A DNA stretch of 64,000 bases, taken from assembly GCA_963402885.1 (NCBI GenBank), contig OY727093.1:8505501-8569500 (forward strand). Reading direction: 5' to 3'. The notes beneath the pieces were generated by a model. The model made no database searches. It had not been told where the DNA came from and was given only the letters and a program-made list of their open reading frames with translations. Of this stretch, positions 34,563-46,900 are shown piece by piece (the stretch's first letter is position 1; each line of letters opens with the position of its first letter). This DNA is from Antedon bifida. Its lineage: Eukaryota; Echinodermata; Crinoidea; Comatulida; Antedonidae. Both the position numbers and the translations under genes were made by a program.

Positions 34563-35765
34563 TATTAGCTCTTAACTTAAATGATTAATTCACTGTACAG
34601 AGATGCTCTTGTAACCTTTCCTGGTGGTTTTTAAAATCCGAAATTATATTTTCTTTTTAACCTGTACTTGACCGACACACACACACAGCTCACAAGTAAT
34701 GGCTAACAGCAGCACTATAACTGTGACTCTCTAAATACCGACCAATTAAAAATGGACAAACTCAGACAACAAGTTAATGATTACAAATATAATTATTTTA
34801 TATTTTATTTTTTTCAAAACGAATATTACACTAACTTAAGCTGTGTACTATAATCACGGATGTTCAATAAAGTCTAGCAATCTATTAATATAATGTATTC
34901 ACATTGATTAGAACAACTTTACTTTAAAATCGCAACTAAATTCGAGCGATAACTAGGCCTACCAAGAACATTGCCATTCTTTTTAAAAGTTGTATTTGCT
35001 TGGCCCACAAAAAAGATATCTAAAATAAAATATAAACTTTTACAACAACATTGATAATAACCCCACAAGAAAGAAAGAAAAAGAAAAGAAAATGCTATAT
35101 TCACCACCAGAACTTCTATAATATAGTACGAGAGGTGTTAATTATCAAGGTTTGTTCCTCAGTAAATGATTTGCCAAACCCATCGTGTGCCCGGGTGTTC
35201 CAGCAAGTACAGACTGCATTATAAGCTCCCCGATAAACAACAACAATCAATAACTGTTAATTTTTAACTTAATGAATGTTTGTGCAATATGTTCAGTTAA
35301 CTGTTTTTCACTGCACCCAAGTGGAAATAAGGAAACTTTTCTTGGCTATCCTTGTGACCAATGTCTGTTCCTTTGCGCAAATGTTTTCTATTTAAGTTTT
35401 ATTTTGATATTGATGTACAGTGTTTGAATTGATCTTGATTACTTAATAAAGAAACTCAAACAGATTTTGTTTTAATCATTCAAAACTCTTTTCACAATAT
35501 TTTCTTAACAATTCTAAGAACTGTATCTAGATTTCTTCAGTAATATGCGTTTCAAATGTATCGACTAGTACCATAATTACATAACTCTTTTAACCATGGG
35601 ATACTGTAATTTTCCTGTAGGGAAATATTGTCATGGAGAGACAACACCGGGTACTGGTTCGATCCACGATGAGCTCGGATTTTACAAAAAATGTTTTTGT
35701 GGTGCTTTTCCATCATCCTTAATAATATGAGGAATTATGTTATGGTTGTTTGAGTATCAAACACA
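34563..35765. other. Intergenic between SLC17 copies B and C
   Basis: Should hold the copy B promoter (right of 34562) and copy C's 3' flank. It includes a short AC run at about 34677-34688 and the segment at 35650-35690 shared with 30640-30670. No gene recognised. Confidence 0.5.
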
Positions 35766-38700
35766 TCAGTCAATGGTTGTCTCCACATCAGTCGCTTCTG
35801 TCTTTAACAAAGAAGTAGTTTCAGTTGAAGTATCGGCAGGTTTCGCCCATTCTTGTATCTCAGCACTACCAAAGACCAAAAAATGAAGCAGTCCTACTGC
35901 CTGTACGCCAGCTGTAATCCAAAATACGCCTCGCCATTGGATCATCGTGTTCTGAAAAAATAGTACATTTAATCCAGTCAAATCTGTAAAGACTGAGAAG
36001 GACATGTTCTTGAAATAACGTGGGACCAAGGGCATTGAATTTAAAAAGTGTTCGATTCAATATTACTTTGTTATGGTTAATCTTGTTTCTTCTCGCAAAT
36101 CTAGCTCATATACTTACATCTATTTCTGTTAATGCTCCAACCACTCCTGGGCCAATAAACCCAGTAACACCAGAAAACGTAAACGCAATTCCGATTACTA
36201 AAGTTGAATGATTGGGCGCAATATCCAAACTATTTGCACAAAATATGGTGATACAAATTCCATACAATCCAAATGCAATAATCATAAGTATTACTGCAGG
36301 CCAGACATAAGAAATGTATCCAATCAGGATGAGAAGAATTGATTGTATGCCAAGAACTGCAGGAATAAAAAAAAGGTGCATGTTAAAATTACCTAGGCCT
36401 AGTTTACTGTTTAATTACGTTTATGATGGTCATGGGAATGGAATCTGGTGGTAGAAATCTCTATAAACAGCAGGTCCAATGTACACCTAGGTGTCACCAG
36501 AAATCTATGGTATGATCTTGGCGCGCCAACAAGAAACAGTATGTCTGTTGCTTCAATCAATATAGGTATAGGCCTAACGTGTTCAGCTTAAAACATTACC
36601 TAATACATTTAGCCACCACAAAATAATGCGGTCAAAATTAATACTTACAACCACAAGCAAAGAGTTTTCTTAAATGTGTTTTGCTGATTTCAGTATTATT
36701 AGATAATTTGTCTGCAAGAATTCCTCCAAAAATAGTTGTAAGAAAAAATGCAATCTGGGCAATAGATAACAAGAAACCGCTCTACATATTAAAAAAAAAA
36801 GAAGTATATAATATTATAATGTTAATTTAGACCTCACTGGTTTAGGCGAGGAGAGAAATGTTATATCAGGGAAGAGTGACTTTCCACTTTTCCCTGGTTT
36901 ATATACTATTTTAAAGAAGTTTCGCAATATAGCCCGGGGACTGAACAGTTCTGCTTTCTATTTTGGTGACTTACCATTTCAACATCAAACTGTAATATTG
37001 TTTCAAAAAAGATAGGAATATCTGAGGTTAGTAGATACACACCGAAATCAAGTCCAATACAATAGATACATATTGCCCAAACTGGTTCCGACATAGCTAG
37101 CTCCTTCCAGTGTACTATGTGATCCTTTAAGAAAACGTAAAAACTAATTTCATTTATGACATTTTTAATAACTTTTTTAAAAGTTAAATCTGTGTTTATA
37201 TTCTTTGACAATTGGTCTTGTCCACAGCTCTGACTATCTCTCTCTCGAAGTGCCATATCATGAGACTTTGGCGATCATGTTGTGCCACAATTCTCTGTCT
37301 ATTGCCATGTTCAGCAACTCCACTTCTTTGGTATTCTCGCCTCTATTCCGAATCCATTCAGCTATGCTGGCCAACCAAGTGACTCTTTTTCTCCCCCTGC
37401 TCCTTCTTCCTTCTATTTTCCCAGTTAATGCCAAGTTCTCCAGACCTCCCTTCCTCAACACATGTCCCATGAATCTCTTCTGTCTAATCTTAATATCCTT
37501 CAGTAGTTTCCTGCACACTCCAGCTCTGACTATAGGAGGGTTAAAAATCGCATTCTTTCGGAATCTGGACACAGTGACGTATCCAGGATTTTGAAATACT
37601 GGAGGTGAGCTTCAAAAATGTAAATGAGTTGGAGCTAATCCAATTTGTAGTTTAGTTTTCTTTCCGACATTTAGTGTGAAGGGGAGGATACTATGAAGTA
37701 TACAGACTTACATGAATACATGTTTATTTTTATTTCACCTCTTTATTTTGTATCTCTATTGATCGAGATAGTTGTATTGATTCTTTCTCAAATTCAGATA
37801 TCCATCGATTATTGGTTACGTCACTAGATCCCACAATGCACCAACATAAACACCAGATGATTCCAGCAATACCTGAAATTAAAAATCCCTTTTTGTTTTA
37901 ATATATTGTAGATTGAAACACGTGTGTATTGTGGTTATACAAGTTTCTTTTATTTGGTAGGAAAATATACTGAAATATAGAGTTAATTAATAAAATTCAT
38001 CTGTTGAAATAGGTTACCAAATATATAAAATGTAGATGACCACCCTCCTAGAATCGTCGATGTTATAAGAAATGGAGATACGTAGCTAGATGCAATTGCC
38101 CCTATACTGTAGCCTACAAAACAATAGCAAAAACAAAACTGGTAAGAAAACTCACTACTTATATTACTTAGATCAATACTCAAATCGATAAGTGAAAATA
38201 AAACTAGCAAATAAGTAAGTAAGTAAGTACTGCATTCGTCTCGGTCCAAAGAAGAACGAAATTTCCTATCTTGTCTTACATAAAAAGAATTGGAAATGTA
38301 CCACCAGTGCTAGGTATCCGTAAATGTGTCCTCGTCCTATCGTGTGTAGTACCCCACCCACAATTATTTGTATTATATAAAATGTTATGTTAAAGTTGTA
38401 GAAATGCCATGTGTTGAAATTGCTTACCAGAAACTGTAATTGACACAAATGTGCTACGTTCATTTAATTTCGACCATTTTCCAATGATACCAATTATTGC
38501 AACATATACTAGGCCCTGTTTACCGACAGAGAAACAATGATAAATGATATGATTTAATAAATTATGATATTGTGTATTATTAACTTTCCTTCAGTTAATA
38601 TAGGCCTATACCCTGGGAACAGTTATACCTTTCAAAACAGAATAATTAGTGAAACATGTATACCTGTCCAAATCCATCGATTATTCTACTAATAATCAAA

Positions 38701-39173
38701 ACGCCAATTCCACATTCTGCAGCAAATGGCGACAACAGTGCTATAAGAGAAGATATTGTCACGGCAGATAATATAACAGGGAAGCTGCCGTATTTACCAA
38801 CTAACCATCCGCCAACCACAGGTGTAACAAAGTACCCGTAGTAAAATGCCCCTAGGATGTCCTGTTGCGTTTTCATGTTCCAGTCAAAAGTGTTCTTCTG
38901 AAATATATAATCAAATACTGATTAGATTATATTTATATATAAATAACGACTAGGCCGAATATTGATCATGCTCCAAAAACATTATGCAAACAAATCGACA
39001 TTATGGCAGGACCGTGACTCGTTTAATAACCAACTGTTTGTAGGCCTACGTGTGGCGTACCATAGATAGGATGACAATACTCCAATTTGTACGAATGATG
39101 TAGTTTAATGTATTTGCAGCACAGCACATGGCTACAATGACATATCGAATATACAATCGAGGCGGGCGCAAAT
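35766..39173 (-). CDS. SLC17-like transporter, copy C (first exon not found)
   Basis: Nine exons join in frame: 39061-39173, 38664-38897, 38428-38515, 38018-38113, 37739-37872, 36975-37124, 36649-36781, 36118-36356, 35766-35951, giving 457 residues from exon 2 onward. Helix 1 reads IRTNWSIVILSM. Then come FDWNMKTQQDILGAFYYGYF, VVGGWLVGKYGSFPV, FFETILQFDVEM, RKLFACGFLGIQS, LDIAPNH, GFIGPGVVGALTEID, GSAEIQEWAKPADT. The C-terminus is longer than in B (LLKTEATDVETTID). Exon 2 needs a phase-1 upstream exon; in A and B it lies 98 and 253 nt away, but here that place is taken by a LINE starting near 39300-39375. A weak alternative is MYWPTCLCD ending at a GTAAGT (about 39266), which is phase-compatible but not homologous. 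Intron 6 of the A/B numbering holds a LINE fragment. Confidence 0.88.
36866..36896. repeat. Hairpin repeat, copy 4
   Basis: TCAGGGAAGAGTGAC and the partly matching CACTTTTCCCTG flank a short core. It is the most eroded of the four related hairpins. In an intron of SLC17 copy C. Confidence 0.7.
37258..37572 (-). mobile_element. LINE fragment (post-RT region) in an SLC17 copy C intron
   Basis: A 104-codon open frame reads LLKDIKIRQKRFMGHVLRKG, GLENLALTGKIEGRRSRGRK and ELWHNMIAK, the block that follows the RT domain in one group of non-LTR elements. No catalytic motifs remain. It differs from the fragment at 24105-24815 and from the one at 39375-40580, so at least three LINE lineages are present. 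Confidence 0.8.
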
Positions 39174-39374
39174 CTGAAAAAAAAACAACACACATACTTT
39201 CAGCTACCGTACTTGCCAATTAGTACACATAAGGCCTAATGTCGATTTGAAATGTACTTACAGTCACATAGACATGTAGGCCAATACATATTTACTCAGT
39301 TCCTGTGTTATTGTTCCCGATAGGTTTTTTCAAAATAAGTCTGGAATCATGTTCGATTAGGCCTATTGGCCAAC

Positions 39375-40580
39375 TGTCACCAGGAAAGAATTATTACTTG
39401 AAGTGGATAATTGACTTTTTGATTGACAGACGCCAAAGAGTGAAATACAAAGACGTATATTCGCAGTGGGTCATCCTTACTGGGGGTGTTCCCCAAGGAA
39501 CCCTACTTGCTGTTCTGATATTCTTGGTCGTTATTAATAACGCTCTTGATGGGTCAAATGAAGCTGGAATTCCGGTCTGGAAGTATGTTGACGATCTTAC
39601 CTTAGGGGAAAAAATTAAGCCATGGGAGAATAGTATAATTCAAAATTCCATCAATATACTCTCCCAATGGGCGTCCGATAACAAATTGAAACTAAACCCC
39701 GCCAAATGCCAAATATTCCAAGTTTTCTTTGGCCGCCACTTACTTCCAGACCGGAATTTCACAATTAATGGTACTGTGTTACCACTTGCTGATAAAGTCA
39801 AATTACTAGGTGTCGTGATTGATAATAATCTTAGATGGGAGAGCAATACAAATGAAATAGTTAAGAAGGGGAACCAAAAACTATTCATGTTGAGACTTCT
39901 TAAGCTAAGTGGTTTCAATAAGGAAGAGCTGTCCATTGTATTTAAGGTCTACATCAGACCCGTTTTAGAATACGCCGCCCCAGTTTGGCATTTTGGTATA
40001 ACCCACGCACAATCCAACCTGATTGAACGCGTCCAGAAAAGGGCTTGTAGGTGTATAATAGGGTATGAGAACTATACATCATACGATGCGGCCCTGACTG
40101 AGTTAGGCTTTGAACGTTTGTCAGACCGCCGTGACCTGCTTTGTGCCAATTTTGCTCACAAATGTGTACAAAACAATAGATTTAGTGAATGGTTCCCACT
40201 AAACAATAAAACACATAACATGAATATGCGAAAATCACTTAAATACAAAGAATATAAATGTAGAACTAAACGATTCCAATGCTCCCCTATACCATCAATG
40301 GTTAAATTACTAAATGAATGAACGAAAAAGAATGAAAATGAAAACTATATTTATTTATTTTTATACATTTAAACATTATATATTTTTAAAGATATTTTTC
40401 TACTAATTAATTGACTATGTACCGTAACTTAACTATTGTATTAATCTTCATTTTGCTCATTTTGTTTAATTCTGTATATTTTGTATAATGTATTTAACTA
40501 CTCAGTTCGCAATTCAGTTTATACTGCCATGAATTGTTTTATGTATATACTTATTTGATGAATAAAGATACCGAAATATA
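39375..40580 (+). mobile_element. 5'-truncated LINE with RT core
   Basis: A frame open to 40321 begins inside the RT domain (YYLKWIIDFLIDRRQRVKY). It has GGVPQGTLLAVLIF and the catalytic box KYVDDLTL, then LLGVVIDNNLRWE, RPVLEYAAPVWHFG, LIERVQKRACRCIIGY and RRDLLCANFAHKC. This is the order of CR1/Jockey-superfamily elements. It lacks an endonuclease and ORF1. The 3' end is probably ATGAATAAAGATACCGAAAT at about 40557-40576. One conserved Gly after TLL is replaced (TLLAV for TLLGP). Uninterrupted frame implies a young insertion. Confidence 0.88.
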
Positions 40581-41166
40581 ATTACTTACCTGACTGATCA
40601 ATTCAAATATTGGCCTACCACGGCGGGTTAATCATTACACTCAATTGTCAAGCATGAAATATTGTGATACAAAATGAGCCCCCGCTCACTGTCACCCACT
40701 TTGATAAACTATGCTCTTTGATCTCTTGGTACGGTCACGTTAGAGACTGTTTCAGTGATTGATGACCCCTATTAGCGGTTTCCTCCTGTGTGTAACTTTC
40801 AGATAATATATATAATAATATAATATGTATATTATACGTATACTGTTCTTTACAATTATATTATTTGCATTAATACCAATTGTTGTAATACCAATTGTTG
40901 TAAAGTTTTTACATCATTACAGGAGAATTAATGTACATTTTGTTTATAAATAAATAAATCTATTGAGTAACTTTTCCCCTTTACGTTCCTATAACGACCG
41001 ATTGTTGTCAAGTTCAATTTCCAGAGGCGTTGGTCATGTTTTCGAGGACCATTCGGGTCACACCCACCCCCCGTAGTTATACATAACAATAAATGCATAA
41101 TAATAATACACAATAATAATAGACAAACTAACTTCAGAATTTAATACATTTTTTGTATAAAGTTGA
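40581..41166. other. Intergenic, no gene recognised
   Basis: AT-rich sequence with a direct repeat AATACCAATTGTTGTAA at about 40871 and 40888. A GTAAGT donor-like site on the minus strand at 40585-40590 might belong to an upstream exon of SLC17 copy C, but no exon 1-like peptide precedes it. Confidence 0.4.
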
Positions 41167-41468
<302 letters not shown>

Positions 41469-41536
41469 GGCCTATATGCCTATACCAGCACTTTCAAAAT
41501 GCAACCTGACCGCCTTATACTCATAGATACAAAGTA

Positions 41537-41791
41537 AAGATTGGTTCCCACTAGAACGTAACGCAAGGACGTAAACGCAACGCAAGCGTTTTAACCAATC
41601 ACAAGCGATGGCTTATTCGATTGTGATTGCTAACTGTCTATAACTTCGCTTGTCATTGGTTAAAACGCTTGCGTTACGTTCTAGTGGGAACCAAGCTTTA
41701 GCAATCACAAGCGAATAAGCTATCTATTTGGTCAATTCACTTGCGTTGCGTTTACGTCCTTGCGTTACGTTCTAGTGGGAACCAAGCTTTA
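41537..41791. mobile_element. Palindromic MITE (TAAAGC family) with about 52-bp terminal repeats
   Basis: The left end TAAAGATTGGTTCCCACTAG, continuing AACGTAACGCAAGGACGTAA, is mirrored almost perfectly by the right end (GCGTTACGTTCTAGTGGGAA then CCAAGCTTTA). An internal extra end (GAACCAAGCTTTAG near 41691-41702) shows one copy inserted into or recombined with another. TA at both borders suits a TA target duplication. Confidence 0.85.
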
Positions 41792-41951
41792 GAAACTAAT
41801 TAACGTCAATACATTTTTATATTATATAAGTGTATTACATCCGGTGGATAGTCATTGGTGTCGGCATAAAGCTATAATTGTATAGCTCCATGTTATAATC
41901 TCTATGATTCAAGGTTGGTTTACTTCTTTATGGAGCTATACAATTGGAAAT

Positions 41952-42176
41952 AAAGCGTGGTTCCCACTAGCGACGCAACGTAACGCAATCTACGCAACGT
42001 AAGCAAATGCCCTTCTAATAATTGTGTTTGCCCCCGCCTGCGTGAAATCAAAACTACGATGTTTGCAGCACTAGTGCATCGTCGGTTCCCACTTGTGATT
42101 TTACGCAATACAACACTTTGCGTCGATACGTCGCTGCGTTACGTTGCGTTGCGTTCTAGTGGGAACCACGCTTTAG
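41952..42176. mobile_element. Second TAAAGC-family MITE
   Basis: Left end TAAAGCGTGGTTCCCACTAG and right end CTAGTGGGAACCACGCTTTA are exact inverted repeats, continuing into ACGCAACGTAACGCAA-type sequence. The centre differs from the neighbour at 41537, so this is a separate subfamily. Confidence 0.88.
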
Positions 42177-43642
42177 AGAGTCCACATCCCTGTTTTTGTT
42201 GTTGAGGATTCCTCATCATCTAGACAAGATTGTACAGTTTTTTTCCAAACAAACTCCGAGTTTATCAACCAATTTGAATTGACACTCCATGGTCCATGGT
42301 CCTTTGTTATATAGGCCCTACGTCATCATATCTGTACTTTGCATATAATATAATAATTTAGTCCCAAACTTTTAACACCAATGCAAAGTGTGCGTCCTAT
42401 AAATTGATTTATGTTTAAATTCGTAGGGCATACTCTTGTACTATAGAATAAAACACGCTAATACTCAGTCATACTACTTCAACACTCCATCACTTTTTTC
42501 CAAAGCTTTTACATTATATTCAGACTATACTTTTAACATTATACATGGTTCTCTATTATTCATAGACAGTTAGATCACAAAACCACCAAAGAGTCTTCAT
42601 GTTCATAATTCATATTTTTATTACGGAATATCATAATACTCCAAGCAAATAAATAGCATACTCACAAAAAGAAGTGTATACCTTTACTTTGTTTTGTATT
42701 AAATTTTATCACATCTATAAATTAAACTCAATCGAGGAAACTTAAATATGCTATCATTTTCATTCGGGAACACACTAATAACTTAAAACTTTTTATCGGT
42801 GGACCCCGCCTTAAAAATGTCTGGATCCGCCCCAGGTAATCTAAATGTTATTTAATTAAATAATGATTGCATTAATTGTTTGTTGTCTAGAGTTGGAGAA
42901 CACTCCCTTTGATGATAGTTGTCTTGCTCTTGCTATGTGCTACATTTTTTTTCACCTGGAATAATACATAATTAAATGTCATCATAAATAACAGCCAATT
43001 ACATTTTGAAATACCACTACCATTTCGTATCAAATCAAAGAAACACGTCAGAAGTAAATTTGGTGTTAACAAGGATAGTCCACAGTCCGTAGACTACTGT
43101 ACCGGTGAAGGTCTTTCTCATCTCATTCAAACATCTTAAATAATAAAAAAAAATAGTCTCATTCTGCCACAAATAAAAGAATGTACTTTCATTTCGTGAA
43201 ATGATATTTCATTTAGAGATGTGAAGCATAAACAAATATTTATACTTTAAGCATCTATGTGAATACATGGACATTTTACATTTTATTATTTCTAATTGTA
43301 TATGGTAAATGAAATAAACTTAATTAAACCCCGTATTAATTTATCAAAGTAGAAAGCTTTAGTTACTGCAATGCGCGCACATCATACAAATCAATTAAAT
43401 AAATGTATAGAGGGCAGCATTCAGAAATCAGAAAATCAACTGCACCACAACAAAACCCAACTGCACAATTCTACCTTTTCCATTTTTTTTGGTAATTTTC
43501 GGTATTTTTTCTGGTAAATAGTCTTTTTTTTGCACTTTCCGGTTTCTTCTGGTATTTGTTTTCCGGTAAATAGTCTTTTTTTTTGTACTTTCCGGTTTTT
43601 TTTTCTGCAACCCCACGTCATGGCCTCATCACCACATCATCA
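42177..43642. other. Intergenic, no gene recognised
   Basis: AT-rich. At about 43490-43600 a 60-70 bp T-rich unit with TTTTCCGGTAAATAGTC and ACTTTCCGGTTT is present twice in tandem. No coding exon could be supported. Confidence 0.5.
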
Positions 43643-43718
43643 TCACTGAGAGCTATATTGTGTAGTCGTTTTTTGATAACTGAGAGCTATCAGTGTGTAT
43701 CATCCTCGTATATAATTG
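43643..43718 (+). repeat. Left outer edge sequence of the satellite block
   Basis: GTGTAGTC followed by TTTTTTGATAACTGAG resembles the core of the 97-bp monomer (GTGTAGTC..TTTGATAACTGAG). The same segment, continuing to CATCCTCGTATATAATT, appears inverted at 56875-56950 with about six mismatches in the first 46 bases. It is a single diverged unit standing 210 bp outside the array. Confidence 0.8.
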
Positions 43719-43927
43719 TTTCTTAGTTGTAATAAAGATCACATTATTATAAAATCTAGCATATTATTATAATATATAAATGTATAGGTACCAAAACTAA
43801 TATTTTTATTTTTTTAAAAATTCGATAAGTATTTTAATAACACTGAAACAACATTCTTAATATAACAAATGATATGTAGTACTACTAAATCAATGTCTAA
43901 TTGCATAGGACTATGTGTACAGTATTA

Positions 43928-46900
43928 TGATCAGTGTAGTCAGAATTTGATAACTGAGCACGCATCTTTTAATATCTAACTCATCAATAATTAGCATTGA
44001 TATCATATATCACATTGTTGGATATGATCAGTGTAGTCATAATTTGATAACTGAGCACGCATCTTTTAATATCTATCTCATCAATAATTATTATTAATAA
44101 TCTATATCTCATTGTTCGATATGATCAGTGTAGTCAGAATTTGATAACTGAGCACGCATCTTTTAATATCTACCTCATCAATAATTATTATTAATAATCT
44201 ATATCACATTGTTCGATATGATCAGTGTAGTCAGAATTTGATAACTGAACACGCATCTTTTAATATCTACCTCATCAATAATTATTATTAATAATCTATA
44301 TCACATTGTTCGATATGATCAGTGTAGTCAGAATTTGATAACTGAGCACGCATCTTTTAATATCTACATTATCAATAATTATTAATAATCTATATCACAT
44401 TGTTGGATATGATCAGTGTAGTCAGAATTTGATAACTGAGCACGCATCTTTTAATATCTACCTCATCAATGATTATTATTAATAATCTATATCTCATTGT
44501 TCGATATGATCAGTGTAGTCAGAATTTGATAACTGAGCACGCATCTTTTAATATCTACCTCATCAATAATTATTATTAATAATCTATATCACATTGTTCG
44601 ATATGATCAGTGTAGTCAGAATTTGATAACTGAGCACGCATCTTTTAATATCTACCTCATCAATAATTATTATTAATAATCTATATCACATTGTTCGATA
44701 TGATCAGTGTAGTCAGAATTTGATAACTGAGCACGCATCTTTTAATATCTACATCATCAATAATTATTATCAATAATCTATATCACATTGTTGGATATGA
44801 TCAGTGTAGTCAGAATTTGATAACTGAGCACGCATCTTTTAATATCTACCTCATCAATAATTATTATTAATAATCTATATCCCATTGTTGGATATGATCA
44901 GTGTAGTCAGAATTTGATAACTGAGCACGCATCTTTTAATATCTACCTCATCAATAATTATTATTGATAATCTATATCACATTGCTCGATATGATCAGTG
45001 TAGTCATAATTTGATAACTGAGCACGCATCTTTTAATATCTACCTCATCAATAATTATTATTAATAATCTATATCACATTGTTCGATATGATCAGTGTAG
45101 TCAGAATTTGATAACTGAGCACGCATCTTTTAATATCTACCTCATCAATAATTAATATTAATAATCTATATCACATTGTTCGATATGATCAGTGTAGTCA
45201 GAATTTGATAACTGAGCACGCATCTTTTAATATCTACATCATCAATAATTATTATTAATAATCTATATCACATTGTTCGATATGATCAGTGTAGTCAGAA
45301 TTTGATAACTGAGCACGCATCTTTTAATATCTACCTCATCAATAATTAATATTAATAATCTATATCACATTGTTGGATATGATCAGTGTAGTCAGAATTT
45401 GATAACTGAGCACGCATCTTTTAATATCTACCTCATCAATAATTAGCATTGATATCATATATCACATTGTTGGATATGATCAGTGTAGTCATAATTTGAT
45501 AACTGAGCACGCATCTTTTAATATCTACCTCATCAATAATTATTATTAATAATCTATATCACATTGTTGGATATGATCAGTGTAGTCATAATTTGATAAC
45601 TGAGCACGCATCTTTTAATATCTACCTCATCAATAATTATTATTAATAATCTATATCTCATTGTTCGATATGATCAGTGTAGTCGGAATTTGATAACTGA
45701 GCACGCATCTTTTAATATCTACCTCATCAATAATTATCATTAATAATCTATATCACATTGTTCTATATGATCAGTGTAGTCAGAATTTGATAACTGAGCA
45801 CGCATTTTTTAATATCTACCTCATCAATAATTATTATTAATAATCTATATCACATTGTTCGATATGATCAGTGTAGTCAGAATTTAATAACTGAGCACGC
45901 ATCTTTTAATATCTACATCATCAATGATTATTATTAATAATCTATATCACATTGTTCGATATGATCAGTGTAGTCAGAATTTGATAACTGAGCACGCATC
46001 TTTTAATATCTACCTCATCAATAATTAATATTAATAATCTATATCACATTGTTGGATATGATCAGTGTAGTCAGAATTTGATAACTGAGCACGCATCTTT
46101 TAATATCTACCTCATCAATAATTAGCATTGATATCATATATCACATTGTTGGATATGATCAGTGTAGTCATAATTTGATAACTGAGCACGCATCTTTTAA
46201 TATCTACCTCATCAATAATTATTATTAATAATCTATATCACATTGTTGGATATGATCAGTGTAGTCATAATTTGATAACTGAGCACGCATCTTTTAATAT
46301 CTACCTCATCAATAATTATTATTAATAATCTATATCTCATTGTTCGATATGATCAGTGTAGTCGGAATTTGATAACTGAGCACGCATCTTTTAATATCTA
46401 CCTCATCAATAATTATCATTAATAATCTATATCACATTGTTCTATATGATCAGTGTAGTCAGAATTTGATAACTGAGCACGCATTTTTTAATATCTACCT
46501 CATCAATAATTATTATTAATAATCTATATCACATTGTTCGATATGATCAGTGTAGTCAGAATTTAATAACTGAGCACGCATCTTTTAATATCTACATCAT
46601 CAATAATTATTATTAATAATCTATATCACATTGTTCGATATGATCAGTGTAGTCAGAATTTGATAACTGAGCACGCATCTTTTAATATCTACCTCATCAA
46701 TAATTAATATTAATAATCTATATCACATTGTTCGATATGATCAGTGTAGTCAGAATTTGATAACTGAGCACGCATCTTTTAATATCTACATCATCAATAA
46801 TTATTATTAATAATCTATATCACATTGTTCGATATGATCAGTGTAGTCAGAATTTGATAACTGAGCACGCATCTTTTAATATCTACCTCATCAATAATTA

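Noticed and set aside
39305-40321. Host gene of 338 residues
   Set aside because: It contains the reverse transcriptase boxes GVPQGT and YVDD and is a LINE remnant. The first 20 or so codons are host flank.
43428-43616. Lys-rich minus-strand frames of about 60 codons
   Set aside because: They are the reverse of a T-rich tandem duplication (TTTTCCGGTAAATAGTC); low-complexity translation only.
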